From assembly GCA_947581865.1 (NCBI GenBank), contig CANPWA010000005.1, positions 1 through 64,000 on the forward strand: 64,000 nt of DNA, in the 5' to 3' direction. The translations under genes and the position numbers were made by a program. This document shows positions 8,690 to 18,141 of the stretch, in pieces. Below the pieces are notes generated by a model. The model made no database searches. It saw only the letters and a list, made by a program, of their open reading frames with translations, and was not told the origin of the DNA. The DNA is from an uncultured Acetatifactor sp. Lineage in GTDB: Bacteria; Bacillota; Clostridia; Lachnospirales; Lachnospiraceae. The number at the start of each line of letters is the position of its first letter. Positions within the stretch are counted from its first letter, which is position 1.

Positions 8690-8747
8690 ATCCGTCCGAA
8701 CTCTCCCTTCCCGGTTCAATCCGTTTAATTTGATCCGTCTTCTTCCG

Positions 8748-10805
8748 TCACTTTTTCGTATAGTTTGCCTCCGCCGCACGGAAGCGCTCATACAGACTGC
8801 CCTGATTATTCAGCTGCTTGACGATATTGGTCCGCCTTGACACAAAGTCACTCAGTTTCCCCATATACTCATCGGATGTGATCTTCCCCTCCGCCACCTG
8901 GGTAAGCCCTTTCTCCCAGCTGGCCGTCAGCGCAGGGTTTAAGAGCGGTCTGATGGCAGAATCCACAACATCATAGATCATTTCCCCCATGAGGGTAGGG
9001 GTGAGCACCTGCGTCTTTTTATTGAGTTTCAGATACTCAATGCTGACCAGCTTCTTCAAAATCTCCGCGCGGGTGGCACTGGTGCCGATGCCGCTTCCCT
9101 TGATCTGCGCGCGCAGCTCCTCGTCCTCGATAAACTGCCCTGCGTTCTCCATGGTGAGAATGATACTTCCGGAAGTGTAACGCTTCGGCGGGGATGTCTC
9201 GCCTTCTTTGATCTCATACCGTTCCGCCGAAAGCCGGGTTCCCTTGCGCAGCCCGTTTAAGAGTTCCACCAGGCGCTCATCGCATTTCGTTTCATTTTCA
9301 CTTTCCGTCTCTTCCCCTGCGGTTTCGTCCGAAGCGTCGCCTTCCGCGGCATTTCTCCCGCTTTTGGCGCTTTTCTCGTCCTTTTTGAAGGAATATTCGG
9401 TCAGCTTCAGATATCCTTCCTGTGAGAGCACCTTGAAACCGGCAAAAAATTTCTCCTCTTTTACTTTTATGACAAGAGAGTATTTCTGATACACTGCCGG
9501 GGGATAAAAAATGCTTAAGAATCTCCTTGTGATCAGCTCAAACACCTTTGCCGACAAAATATGCAGCCCGTTTAAATGACCCAGCCCCTGCCCGGTGGGG
9601 ATGATGGCGTAGTGGTCGGTGATCTGCTTATCGTTGACATACCTGGTTTTTGCGAGATTCTGATAACTTTTCCGCTCTATTATTTCCGCGGCAAAGGCTC
9701 CCGCCTGGGCATAGCCGCGCAGACCGCCGATGTTTTTATGGATCTCCTTTGCCACCGCCGCAGAGAGCACTCTCGCATCGGTACGCGGATAAGTCACCAT
9801 CTTGTGCTCATAGAGTTCCTGCACAATGCGCAATGTCTCGTCCGGGCTGATCTTAAAAAATTTGGAGCAGTCGTTCTGCAGCTCCGCCAGATTGTAGAGA
9901 AGCGGCGGATTTTTATTCTCCTTTTTGCGTTCGATCTGCTCCACGGTCACTTCCCCCACAGGCTCCCGGGTCAGCTCCGAAATGAGTTTTTCCGCGCTCT
10001 CTTTCTCCTTAAAACCATTTTCCCTGTAAAGGGCGGGAGACATAAAATAAGGGGAGCCTTCCACCGCTCTCCATTCTCCGTTAAAAACCCTGTCCTGCAA
10101 TCGGAATTCTCCCGTCACGCGGTAGAAAGGGGTTTTCACAAATGCCCGGATCTCCCGTTCCCGGTTGACGATCATCCCCAGCACACAGGTCATGACACGC
10201 CCCACGGAGATCACTGCCCTGTCCCGTTTGAGATAATCCTTTACCGCCCGGCCATATTTTAGCGTCAGCGCCCTGGAGAAATTGATCCCCATCAGATAAT
10301 CTTCCTTGGCGCGCAGATATGCCGCGTCGCTCAGCGCATCATACTCCGACAGATCTTTTGCCTCGCGGATGCCCCGCAGGATCTCTTCCTCCGTCTGAGA
10401 ATCGATCCAGACCCGGAGCCGCTTCTTGCCCTGAACGCCGGACATCTGCTCCACCAGACGGTATATGTATTCTCCCTCGCGCCCCGAGTCGGTGCAGACA
10501 TAAATCGTATCCACATCCTGTCGGTTCATCAGCCCGCTCACAATACGGTACTGCTTTGCCGCATTCTCAATGACCTCATAGCGGAACTGATCCGGGATGA
10601 AGGGAATGGTGTCAAAACTCCACCGGCGGTACTTCTCATCGTAAACCTCCGGATAACTCATGGTGACAAGATGTCCCACACACCAGGTCACCACCGCCTC
10701 GTCCGCCTCCAGATAACCGTCAAATTTGCGCATGTTTAATTTCAGAGCGTTGGCAAATTCCCGTGCAACGCTGGGTTTCTCAGCAATAAATAATTTTTTA
10801 CTCAT
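8748..10805 (-). CDS. topB: DNA topoisomerase III (type IA)
   Basis: 685 aa. The N-terminal Toprim domain begins KKLFIAEKPSVAREFA and carries CTDSGREGE at about 104-112; Gly in the second acidic position is common in Gram-positive TopB. The active-site tyrosine is Y339 in YPRTDARVL. The type IA core runs to about residue 670. There is no C-terminal zinc ribbon. A charged Ser/Glu/Lys insert lies near residues 480-515. The enzyme passes single strands to relax negative supercoils and decatenate DNA. The start overlaps the stop of the AAA ATPase gene by 4 bp (ATGA), so the two are translationally coupled. Confidence 0.95.
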   Translation of the reverse strand: MSKKLFIAEKPSVAREFANALKLNMRKFDGYLEADEAVVTWCVGHLVTMSYPEVYDEKYRRWSFDTIPFIPDQFRYEVIENAAKQYRIVSGLMNRQDVDTIYVCTDSGREGEYIYRLVEQMSGVQGKKRLRVWIDSQTEEEILRGIREAKDLSEYDALSDAAYLRAKEDYLMGINFSRALTLKYGRAVKDYLKRDRAVISVGRVMTCVLGMIVNREREIRAFVKTPFYRVTGEFRLQDRVFNGEWRAVEGSPYFMSPALYRENGFKEKESAEKLISELTREPVGEVTVEQIERKKENKNPPLLYNLAELQNDCSKFFKISPDETLRIVQELYEHKMVTYPRTDARVLSAAVAKEIHKNIGGLRGYAQAGAFAAEIIERKSYQNLAKTRYVNDKQITDHYAIIPTGQGLGHLNGLHILSAKVFELITRRFLSIFYPPAVYQKYSLVIKVKEEKFFAGFKVLSQEGYLKLTEYSFKKDEKSAKSGRNAAEGDASDETAGEETESENETKCDERLVELLNGLRKGTRLSAERYEIKEGETSPPKRYTSGSIILTMENAGQFIEDEELRAQIKGSGIGTSATRAEILKKLVSIEYLKLNKKTQVLTPTLMGEMIYDVVDSAIRPLLNPALTASWEKGLTQVAEGKITSDEYMGKLSDFVSRRTNIVKQLNNQGSLYERFRAAEANYTKK

Positions 10806-11830
10806 ACAATATTGGTCTTTCTAAACGCCTCCCGCACAAACCCCGGGTACGCATCTTCCACGATCTCCCGGTAAAACTGCTCCGGGGTGAGCTCCTCCAG
10901 CATGCTCTGGCAGGGGTAGATAAAACGGAAATAAAAGCGCACATGAGGTCGGGAGATCCGATAAGTTCCCGCCCCCACCTTTTCCACCAGGTCGATCTCC
11001 ATCAGATTCTTCAGATAAACACTGATCTTTGCCCTGGAAAAATCCGTGTGGTGGTAGATGTCATTCAATTTATTGTATCCCGCAGCCATGGTGGAAAGGA
11101 TCGTGTTGTACACAGCCGTCTCCCTCAGATCTTCCGTCAGACACACGGTCATCTCTCCGTGGAGACTGCTGTATTTGTTGATCATTTTGTGAATGATGTT
11201 GTCCGTTGCGGACAACTCCTGATCCGTCCTCTTCCACAGCCCCGGCACGCCTCCCAAAGCGGCATAGAGCTGGATGCAGTCATCTTTGCTGTAGGAGGGG
11301 TAAAGTTCCTGCATCTTGACAAGACTCAGCTCGCGCACCTTTAAAAAACCGGCGATGGCAGTCACCTCCCCGCCGATCTTGGCGACCATGCTGTTCTCCA
11401 CCCAGCCTGACGCAGAGGTGCAGAGAATGACCATCAATGGCGCGCCGCTCTTTTGCACAAAACGGTTCAGGCGGGAGAAAAAGCTTGCTTCCCCTTTGAT
11501 CAGGCAGTGAAACTCATCCACAATGAAAATCATTTTTTTCCCGTTTTGTCTTTGGAGCGCCCGCTCAAAAATCTCCTCATACTCCGGATAGGGATCCCCA
11601 TCCTCTTTGTTTTTGTCGTTTCTCAGTTCTTTTGCCCACTGGTAGCGCTGTTCCCGGTCCGAGCAGGAACGCGCCATATAATATATACAGGTCTTGTCCT
11701 TTGCAAAATTTTTGATGAGCGCCGTCTTTCCCACGCCCTTTTGTCCGTAAGCCACCAGGATATGGCTGTCTTGGCTGTCATAATACTGTTGTAAATACTG
11801 AAGCTCTGTATCCCGTCCAACAAAAGTCAT
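10802..11830 (-). CDS. AAA-family ATPase (ATPase_2 / DUF234 type), short C-terminus
   Basis: 342 aa. Walker A GQKGVGKT is at residues 29-36 and Walker B IFIVDEFH at about 101-108, matching the archaeal/bacterial ATPase_2 family. A winged-helix part follows (YNKLNDIYHHTDFSRAKIS, residues about 240-260), then FYFRFIYPCQ at about 297, which begins the DUF234 region. Family members usually continue 100 or more residues into a nuclease-like DUF234 domain; here the protein stops soon after, overlapping the topB start. So the nuclease part is absent, either lost or a natural short form. It starts 4 bp after the GGDEF-EAL gene. Target unknown. Confidence 0.8.
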   Translation of the reverse strand: MTFVGRDTELQYLQQYYDSQDSHILVAYGQKGVGKTALIKNFAKDKTCIYYMARSCSDREQRYQWAKELRNDKNKEDGDPYPEYEEIFERALQRQNGKKMIFIVDEFHCLIKGEASFFSRLNRFVQKSGAPLMVILCTSASGWVENSMVAKIGGEVTAIAGFLKVRELSLVKMQELYPSYSKDDCIQLYAALGGVPGLWKRTDQELSATDNIIHKMINKYSSLHGEMTVCLTEDLRETAVYNTILSTMAAGYNKLNDIYHHTDFSRAKISVYLKNLMEIDLVEKVGAGTYRISRPHVRFYFRFIYPCQSMLEELTPEQFYREIVEDAYPGFVREAFRKTNIV

Positions 11831-11834
11831 AAAT

Positions 11835-13562
11835 CTATCCTCTTAACATTTCCTGTAATAATTCCTCTATTTTGTCTGAAGGCTGAGGGTGGCCGAGAAG
11901 ATATCCCTGGATAATGTCGCAGCCGACGCTTTGAAGATAACGGAATTGATCTTCCTCCTCCACGCCCTCTGCGATGGATTTGATGCCCAGGGATTTCACC
12001 ATATTGATGATGGCTTCTGTGATGATACGGGTCGCCCCGTCCGTAAGGACCGTATCGATAAAGCTTTTGTCGATCTTTAATGTGTCAATCGGCAGTCTCT
12101 TTAAATACGCCAGGGAAGAAAATCCTGTCCCAAAATCATCCAGAGAGACGCGTATGCCGATCTCCCGGAGTCGTTTGAGTTTCGCCGTCACTCTGTCAAA
12201 ATCATCTATCAGGATGCTCTCGGTGATCTCAATCTCTATTTCCCGCGGTTCTACCTGATATTTGTGGATTGCCTGAAGCAGCTCGTCCACAAACTCATCT
12301 CTCCCGTACTGCACCGCCGAGATATTGATGGATACGGTAAACGGGATACCGTATTTTTGGCGCCACAGGGAATAAGACCGGATGCTCTGTTCCACCACCC
12401 AGCTCCCGATGGGGACGATACAGCCATTCTTCTCCGCGACAGGAATGAACACATCGGGGCTGATCATATGTCCATTGTCATCCCGCCAGCGGATCAGCGC
12501 TTCCACTCCCCGCAGTTTCTTCGTGTCCGTATAATACTGGGGCTGGAAATAGAGAATAAAATTACTGTTAAACACAGCCTCCTTGAGTTTATTTTCCATC
12601 TCGATATTGTTCAGGAAATCATGGAGGATCGGCGTGTCAAAATATTGAATGGAGTTCTTGCCCATACTCTTGCAGCGGAACATGACAATCTCCGCACAGT
12701 TGATCAGCTCCAGAGCCGTGGAGGCCGCCTCCGGATACTCCGCGACACCAATGCTGACCGTGATCCCCGCCTGCAGCCCGCCGCTTAAAAAGAAAGGTTC
12801 TTTTGTACGGCCCTGGATTGCCTTGTGGATCTGTTCTACGCTCCGGGCGCCGGAAGGATTATAGACCGCGATACAATACACATCATGATTCAGATGGCAG
12901 ACGATCACATTCCCGTCTTCAAACTCTTTCAGAAACATGCCGAAACCCTGAATGACTTCGTCTCCCGCAACCATCCCCATACCGTCATTGATCTTCTTAA
13001 AATCATCGATGTCAATGACCATGACACTGACAATACTGTTCTCCTCCCGGGCACGGTTTATATATTCGCCCAGGATGGTGATAAAATAATTGCGGTTATA
13101 CAGCCCGGTCATGAAATCATAGTGCGCCATATAGACCAGCTCGTCCCTCTGCAGCTTCATCTTGGTGACATTCTCCACCACGACCAGCTTGTCGAGAGGA
13201 TTGCCCAGACTGTCGTAATCCACCATAGCCCGGAACGCGTACCAGCGCTTCTCACTGCGGTGCCTGCACTCCAGTACAGTGGATTCTTCCCCCTTCTTTT
13301 CCAGGAAGAACACATCCCGCAGCGGCATAATGCCTGATTCCTCCACCATGTCAAACACCTGAGGAATGTCTTTTAAATCCCGGATGTCAAAACCGAAAAA
13401 TTCCCGCCACTTTCCCATGGTGATCAGCTCATTTTTTTCAAAGGAAAAGTAGAGATACGCGCAGTCTGACGCATCACAGATCATCTGGTACATCTTTTCC
13501 TTTGCCGTAAGCTTTTGATTCATCGCCTTGAGCAGATCCAATTGGTAGTGTAATTCATTCAT
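11835..13562 (-). CDS. PAS-GGDEF-EAL protein, probable c-di-GMP phosphodiesterase
   Basis: 575 aa. A PAS-like sensor (about 20-135) is followed by a GGDEF domain (about 142-310) and an EAL domain (about 315-570). The GGDEF motif is replaced by NHDVY at residues 225-229, so cyclase activity is probably lost although IDIDDFKKIND is kept. The EAL domain keeps EAL at 354-356, EITES, DDFGTGFSS, LKIDKSFI and EGVE, all expected for hydrolysis of c-di-GMP. It has no membrane segment and is cytosolic. Translation starts with ATG 13562, with GAGGAAG upstream. It is followed by the AAA ATPase and topB genes with almost no gaps. Confidence 0.9.
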   Translation of the reverse strand: MNELHYQLDLLKAMNQKLTAKEKMYQMICDASDCAYLYFSFEKNELITMGKWREFFGFDIRDLKDIPQVFDMVEESGIMPLRDVFFLEKKGEESTVLECRHRSEKRWYAFRAMVDYDSLGNPLDKLVVVENVTKMKLQRDELVYMAHYDFMTGLYNRNYFITILGEYINRAREENSIVSVMVIDIDDFKKINDGMGMVAGDEVIQGFGMFLKEFEDGNVIVCHLNHDVYCIAVYNPSGARSVEQIHKAIQGRTKEPFFLSGGLQAGITVSIGVAEYPEAASTALELINCAEIVMFRCKSMGKNSIQYFDTPILHDFLNNIEMENKLKEAVFNSNFILYFQPQYYTDTKKLRGVEALIRWRDDNGHMISPDVFIPVAEKNGCIVPIGSWVVEQSIRSYSLWRQKYGIPFTVSINISAVQYGRDEFVDELLQAIHKYQVEPREIEIEITESILIDDFDRVTAKLKRLREIGIRVSLDDFGTGFSSLAYLKRLPIDTLKIDKSFIDTVLTDGATRIITEAIINMVKSLGIKSIAEGVEEEDQFRYLQSVGCDIIQGYLLGHPQPSDKIEELLQEMLRG

Positions 13563-13614
13563 ATTGTTTTCCTATCTTCCTCAGGTCGTCACATCATGTC
13601 AGTCGCTGACAACA

Positions 13615-14700
13615 TCACTTTTTTTCTATATACCCCATCGCTTTTAACAGCTCCGCGCAGAGCACCGCGCCGCCTGCCGCACCCCGGACGGTATTATGGG
13701 AAAGCCCCACAAACTTCCAGTCGTACACTGTGTCTTCGCGCAGTCTGCCCACGCTGATCCCCATGCCGTTCTCATAATCCACATCCAGCGCCACCTGCGG
13801 TCTGTTGTCCTCCTCGAGATACTGGATGAACTGTTTGGGAGCGCTGGGAAGCCCCAGTCTCTGAGGCTCGCCGGAAAACTGCCTGAGCTTTTCGATGAGC
13901 TGCTCCTTCGTCGGTTTCTTTTTAAACTTCACAAACACCGCAGCCGTGTGACCGTTCAGCACGGGGACACGGATGCACTGGCAGGTGATCAGAGGTCCGT
14001 CGGCGGGTTTGATCACGCCGTCCTCGATCTTTCCCCAGATGCGCAGGGGCTCCTTCTCGCTCTTCTCCTCCTCGCCTCCGATATAGGGGATGATATTGCC
14101 CACCATCTCGGGCCAGTCCTTAAAGGTCTTGCCCGCGCCGGAGATCGCCTGATAAGTGGTGGCGACCACCTCGAAGGGCTCAAATTCCTTCCATGCGGTG
14201 AGCACGGGGGCATAGCTCTGAATGGAGCAGTTGGGCTTTACCGCCACAAAACCTCTGGTGGTCCCCAGACGCTTCTTCTGGAAATCGATGACCTTCATAT
14301 GCTCCGGATTGATCTCGGGCACCACCATGGGCACGTCGGGCGTCCAGCGGTGGGCGCTGTTGTTGGAGACAACGGGAGTCTCGGTCCTTGCATAATCCTC
14401 CTCGATCTTCCGGATCTCCTCCTTGGTCATGTCCACCGCGCTGAACACAAAGTCCACCCCGGCGGCTACCTTCTCCACCTCATTGACGTTCATGACGGTG
14501 ATTTTTTTGACTGCCTCGGGCATGGGAGTGTCCATTTTCCAGCGGTCTCCCACGGCATCCTCATATGTCTTTTGGGCAGACCGGGGACTCGCCGCGATGG
14601 TGGTCACCTCGAACCAGGGATGGTTCTCCAAAAGCGTGATAAAGCGCTGTCCCACCATGCCCGTGCCGCCTAAGATACCAACTTTAAGTTTCTCATTCAT
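13615..14700 (-). CDS. asd: Aspartate-semialdehyde dehydrogenase
   Basis: 361 aa. NADPH-dependent reduction of aspartyl phosphate to aspartate semialdehyde, the branch point to lysine, threonine, methionine and diaminopimelate. The N-terminus VGILGGTGMVGQRF is the nucleotide-binding loop, and VKPNCSIQS contains the catalytic cysteine. The length and the PNCSIQ context fit the archaeal/fungal-type subfamily rather than the E. coli type. ATG 14700 has AGGAGG upstream and is preferred over a start nine codons earlier. It follows argH by 13 bp and is probably co-transcribed, although the pathways differ. Confidence 0.95.
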   Translation of the reverse strand: MNEKLKVGILGGTGMVGQRFITLLENHPWFEVTTIAASPRSAQKTYEDAVGDRWKMDTPMPEAVKKITVMNVNEVEKVAAGVDFVFSAVDMTKEEIRKIEEDYARTETPVVSNNSAHRWTPDVPMVVPEINPEHMKVIDFQKKRLGTTRGFVAVKPNCSIQSYAPVLTAWKEFEPFEVVATTYQAISGAGKTFKDWPEMVGNIIPYIGGEEEKSEKEPLRIWGKIEDGVIKPADGPLITCQCIRVPVLNGHTAAVFVKFKKKPTKEQLIEKLRQFSGEPQRLGLPSAPKQFIQYLEEDNRPQVALDVDYENGMGISVGRLREDTVYDWKFVGLSHNTVRGAAGGAVLCAELLKAMGYIEKK

Positions 14701-14713
14701 ACTCTTTTCCTCC

Positions 14714-16126
14714 TCAGATATTTTCATCCTGTTTTTGAAACCAGTCCTCTTCCTGCGCCAGATATTCTCTGTGCAGCGCTATCACCTTTTTCATCGCCTC
14801 CGGTCCCGGGGCGCCGACAGTCAGACGCTTCTCCACACAGGTCTTTAAGGAGACCGCGTCATAAATATCGCTCTCAAATTTATCGCTGATGCCCTGCATC
14901 TCCTCCAGAGACAGGGCGTCGATGGAGGTATCCTTCTCAATACAGTACAGCACCAGTCTCCCGATGATGCCGTGGGCGTCCCTGAAAGGCACTCCCTTGT
15001 TCACCAGATAATCCGCCGCGTCCGTGGCGTTGGTAAAGCCGTTCATGGCGGACACAGCCATGCGCTCCTTATGAAACTTCATGGTGGAGAGCATACCGTT
15101 AAAGAGCTGGATACAGCCCTGTGCCGTGTCAAAGGCATCGAAGGTTGTCTCCTTGTCCTCCTGCATATCCTTGTTGTAGGCAAGCGGCAGCCCCTTCATG
15201 GTAGTCAGCAGCCCCATCAGGGCGCCGTATACCCGCCCGGTCTTTCCCCTCACGAGTTCAGCGATGTCGGGATTCTTTTTCTGGGGCATGATGCTGCTTC
15301 CGGTGGAAAAGGCGTCGTCGATCTCCACAAACCTGTACTCATTGGAGTTCCAGAGGATGATCTCCTCGCAGAAACGGCTCAGATGCATCATCACCATGGA
15401 AAGCGCCGCCAGAAACTCGATCAGATAGTCCCTGTCCGACACGGAATCCATGCTGTTCAAAGTGGGACCGTAAAAGCCCAGAAGCTTTGCGGTATAGTCC
15501 CGGTCCAGCGGATAAGTGGTGCCCGCCAGCGCCCCCGCTCCCAGAGGGCAGTAATTCATACGCTGAAAAATATCCCTCATGCGGAGCCTGTCCCGCTTAA
15601 ACATCTCAAAATAAGCTCCATAGTGATGGGCAAGTGTGGTCGGCTGCGCCTTCTGCAGATGGGTAAAGCCCGGCATATAGGTCTCCACGTTCTCCTCCAT
15701 CACATGAAGGATGGTCTCCAACAGCTGTTTCAACAGAGCGTCCGTCATACAGACCTGTTCCCTGGTGTAGAGCCGCATGTCCAACGCCACCTGGTCGTTT
15801 CTGCTTCTCCCGGTGTGCAGCTTCTTGCCCGCCTCACCGATGCGGGAGGTCAGATGCGTCTCCACAAAACTGTGAATGTCCTCGCAGGTATCGTCGATGA
15901 CCAGCTTTCCGTTCTCCACATCCTCCTGTATGGAGATCAATCCGTCAATAATTGCCTTTCTTTCGTCCTCCGTGAGGATGCCCTGCTTTGCAAGCATCGT
16001 CACATGGGCGATGCTGCCCGCAATGTCCTGGCGGTAGAGTCTTTTGTCAAAACCGATGGAGGCGTTAAATTCATAGACCTGCCGGTCCGTCTCCTTGGTG
16101 AAGCGCCCGCCCCATAACTGTGCCAT
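14714..16126 (-). CDS. argH: Argininosuccinate lyase
   Basis: 470 aa. It cleaves argininosuccinate to arginine and fumarate, the last step of arginine synthesis. The fumarase/lyase signature [12 protein letters not shown] lies near residue 280, and [11 protein letters not shown] near residue 110, both diagnostic. The cytosolic enzyme is expected to be a homotetramer. ATG 16126 with AAGGAGAATGCT upstream is chosen. No argG lies beside it, which is unusual. It is divergent from the plus-strand ABC genes, and a promoter and an AT-rich possible ArgR site lie in between. Confidence 0.96.
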   Translation of the reverse strand: MAQLWGGRFTKETDRQVYEFNASIGFDKRLYRQDIAGSIAHVTMLAKQGILTEDERKAIIDGLISIQEDVENGKLVIDDTCEDIHSFVETHLTSRIGEAGKKLHTGRSRNDQVALDMRLYTREQVCMTDALLKQLLETILHVMEENVETYMPGFTHLQKAQPTTLAHHYGAYFEMFKRDRLRMRDIFQRMNYCPLGAGALAGTTYPLDRDYTAKLLGFYGPTLNSMDSVSDRDYLIEFLAALSMVMMHLSRFCEEIILWNSNEYRFVEIDDAFSTGSSIMPQKKNPDIAELVRGKTGRVYGALMGLLTTMKGLPLAYNKDMQEDKETTFDAFDTAQGCIQLFNGMLSTMKFHKERMAVSAMNGFTNATDAADYLVNKGVPFRDAHGIIGRLVLYCIEKDTSIDALSLEEMQGISDKFESDIYDAVSLKTCVEKRLTVGAPGPEAMKKVIALHREYLAQEEDWFQKQDENI

Positions 16127-16154
16127 AGCATTCTCCTTCTTCAACACAACCGAA

Positions 16155-16210
16155 TTGAATAATTACAAATAATTAAACTTAATCTTAACATAAACAGCCC
16201 ATGATTGCAA
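16155..16210 (-). promoter_or_regulatory. argH promoter with possible ArgR-like site
   Basis: Minus strand TTGCAA (16205-16210), 17 bp, TAAGAT (16182-16187) with TGT before the -10. Just downstream, 16155-16170 reads TTGAATAATTACAAAT on the plus strand, a partial match to the arginine-repressor box consensus TGAAT-N4-ATTCA. The promoter is fair; the operator assignment is tentative. Confidence 0.4.
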
Positions 16211-16296
16211 GACAAATACCTTTCTTTTCTTCACCCTTTTGTCTGCCGGTTCATACAATAAAATAAATTATTCATGAAGTATAGAAAGGGTCGTGT

Positions 16297-17079
16297 ATGA
16301 CAACCAACTATATGCTCCGACTCCGTAATATCTGTTATGCCTACCATACTCTTTACGGGGAGACGAATGTTCTGGACAATATCTCCTTTGACGTAACGGC
16401 AGGAGAATTTGTAGCCGTGGTAGGTCCCAGCGGATGCGGGAAGTCCACGCTGTTATCCATCATAGCCGGGCTGCTCTCCCCCGAGGACGGGACCATCGCC
16501 GTCAACAATCCCGACGGTTCCCTGCACTACCCGAGAGTGGGCTATATGCTGCAGCATGATCATCTCTTTGAATGGCGAAGTATATATAAAAACGTCATCC
16601 TCGGTCTGGAGATCAGCCATATGCTCACCGAAGAACGTCTGGCTTACGTCAATCAACTGCTGGCGGATTACGGTCTGGAACAATTCCGCGACAAACGTCC
16701 CAGCGAACTCTCCGGCGGAATGAAACAGCGCGCAGCCCTGATCCGCACATTGGCTCTGGATCCGCAGCTTCTGCTTCTCGACGAACCCTTCAGTGCGCTG
16801 GACTATCAGACGCGGCTGTCCGTATCCGCCGATATCTGCCGTCTCATCCGGCGTACCGGCAAAACCGTGATCCTCATCACCCACGATCTGTCCGAGGCAA
16901 TTTCCCTGGCTGACCGCGTGATCGTCCTCAGCAGACGCCCCTCCACCGTAAAATGCGAGCTTCCCATCCATTTAAGCCTCGCGGACAATTCCCCGCTGGC
17001 AGCCAGGAACGCGCCGGAATTCAGCGCTTATTTCAATAAATTATGGGAGGAGATCCGAAATGAAGAAACCATTCAATAA
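16297..17079 (+). CDS. ABC transporter ATP-binding protein (nitrate/sulfonate/taurine type)
   Basis: 260 aa. Walker A GPSGCGKST (about 48-56), signature LSGGMKQR (about 141-148), Walker B LLLLDEPF and the H-loop ITHD are intact. The overall pattern matches SsuB/TauB/NrtD ATPases. The AAAGGG site lies 6 nt before ATG 16297. The gene overlaps the permease gene by 20 bp. No substrate-binding lipoprotein follows, so the binding protein must be encoded elsewhere. Substrates of the family range from sulfonates to pyrimidine thiamine precursors; no leader motif identifies this one. Confidence 0.9.
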   Translation: MTTNYMLRLRNICYAYHTLYGETNVLDNISFDVTAGEFVAVVGPSGCGKSTLLSIIAGLLSPEDGTIAVNNPDGSLHYPRVGYMLQHDHLFEWRSIYKNVILGLEISHMLTEERLAYVNQLLADYGLEQFRDKRPSELSGGMKQRAALIRTLALDPQLLLLDEPFSALDYQTRLSVSADICRLIRRTGKTVILITHDLSEAISLADRVIVLSRRPSTVKCELPIHLSLADNSPLAARNAPEFSAYFNKLWEEIRNEETIQ

Positions 17080-17884
17080 TGATCCGGCAGAGCCGACCAG
17101 ACAGGAACTGTTCATGCGGCAGCATCATAGACACCATCACCAGATTGCCGTTATGCGCCTGCTTCTGCTGGTGCTTTTTTTGATTTTATGGGAGATCTGC
17201 TCACGCACCGGAGTCATTGACAGCTTTTTCTTCTCCAGTCCGAGCATGGTGCTGGAACTTCTCTGGGACATGTGCCGGGACTATAGCATTTTCGGGCATC
17301 TTGGGATCACGCTCTTTGAGACACTGGCAAGCTTTCTTCTGGTATTTCTGATCAGCCTTGTCACGGCAACGCTTCTATGGTATTCCACCAGGCTATCGGA
17401 AATCCTGGAGCCCTACCTGGTGATGTTGAACAGCCTGCCGAAATCGGCTCTTGCGCCTCTCTTTATCGTATGGCTTGGCACGGGCACCACCACGATCATC
17501 GTGGCGGGCATCTCCGTGGCGGTCTTTGGCTCCATCATCAGTTTTTACGCCGCCTTCCGACAATGCGATCCGGAAAAGATCACCCTGATCTACACATTGG
17601 GAGGCAGCAAAAAAGATGTGTTTTGCAAGGTTGTGCTGCCCTCTTCCATCCCGCTTCTTTTGAGCACCATCAAAGTAAATATCGGTCTCGCATTAGTCGG
17701 CGTTATCATCGGTGAATTCCTTGCGGCGCGGAAAGGGCTGGGATACCTGATCATCTACGGCTCCCAGGTGTTCAGACTCAATCTGGTCATCTTAAACATC
17801 CTGCTTTTGTGCGGTATCGCCATGGGATTCTATAAGGGAATACAGATGATCGAACACTATATCAGAAAGGAAATGCAGCTGTAA
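17060..17884 (+). CDS. ABC transporter permease (SsuC/TauC type)
   Basis: 274 aa. About six membrane helices span residues 30-265, with the BPD_transp_1 EAA loop (residues about 175-200: YTLGGSKKDVFCKVVLP) that contacts the ATPase, typical of nitrate/sulfonate/thiamine-precursor permeases. The His-rich N-terminal tail (RQHHRHHHQ, residues 16-24) is unusual but lies before the first helix. GGGAGGAG precedes ATG 17060, which lies inside the end of the ATPase gene, so translation is coupled. It ends shortly before the tRNA terminator. Confidence 0.9.
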   Translation: MKKPFNNDPAEPTRQELFMRQHHRHHHQIAVMRLLLLVLFLILWEICSRTGVIDSFFFSSPSMVLELLWDMCRDYSIFGHLGITLFETLASFLLVFLISLVTATLLWYSTRLSEILEPYLVMLNSLPKSALAPLFIVWLGTGTTTIIVAGISVAVFGSIISFYAAFRQCDPEKITLIYTLGGSKKDVFCKVVLPSSIPLLLSTIKVNIGLALVGVIIGEFLAARKGLGYLIIYGSQVFRLNLVILNILLLCGIAMGFYKGIQMIEHYIRKEMQL

Positions 17885-17917
17885 AAAAATTCCCGCTGAC
17901 CGATCCGTCCGCGGGAA
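17883..17917 (-). terminator. Terminator of the tRNA-Thr transcript
   Basis: TTCCCGC (17890-17896) pairs with GCGGGAA (17911-17917); on the minus strand seven T residues (17883-17889) follow. It lies 16 bp past the 3' end of the tRNA. The plus-strand permease gene ends at its edge, but no T-run follows on that strand. Confidence 0.8.
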
Positions 17918-17932
17918 GATACATAAACAGAA

Positions 17933-18005
17933 AGCTGAAAATGGGACTCGAACCCACGACCCCTTCATTACGAGTGAAGTGCTCTACCAACTGAGCTATT
18001 TCAGC
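17933..18005 (-). tRNA. tRNA-Thr (anticodon CGT)
   Basis: A 73-nt cloverleaf on the minus strand. The acceptor stem GCTGAAA pairs with TTTCAGC, the D arm is AGCTCAGTTGGTAGAGC, the anticodon loop CTCGTAA gives CGT for ACG codons, and the T arm carries GTTCGAGTC. CCA is not encoded. It is a single gene with its own promoter and terminator. Confidence 0.95.
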
Positions 18006-18041
18006 ACACGGCTGCATATCGGACTACAGCCGACAAAGTAC

Positions 18042-18070
18042 ATTATAAAGGTTATGCGATCATTTTGCAA
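18042..18070 (-). promoter_or_regulatory. Strong promoter of tRNA-Thr
   Basis: Minus strand TTGCAA (18065-18070), exactly 17 bp, then a consensus TATAAT (18042-18047). It lies 37 bp before the 5' end of the tRNA. A 6-bp inverted repeat (18009-18014 with 18027-18032) lies in the 5' leader. Confidence 0.8.
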
Positions 18071-18141
18071 TACAGAATTTTGAAAACTTTACCGAAAACT
18101 TAACGAAAAACTTTTATGGGCACATTTTCATCTTCTGAACC

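Noticed and set aside
8748-10805. Gly in the second acidic position of the topoisomerase III Toprim motif (TDSGREGE)
   Set aside because: This change is common in Gram-positive TopB and does not signal an inactive enzyme.
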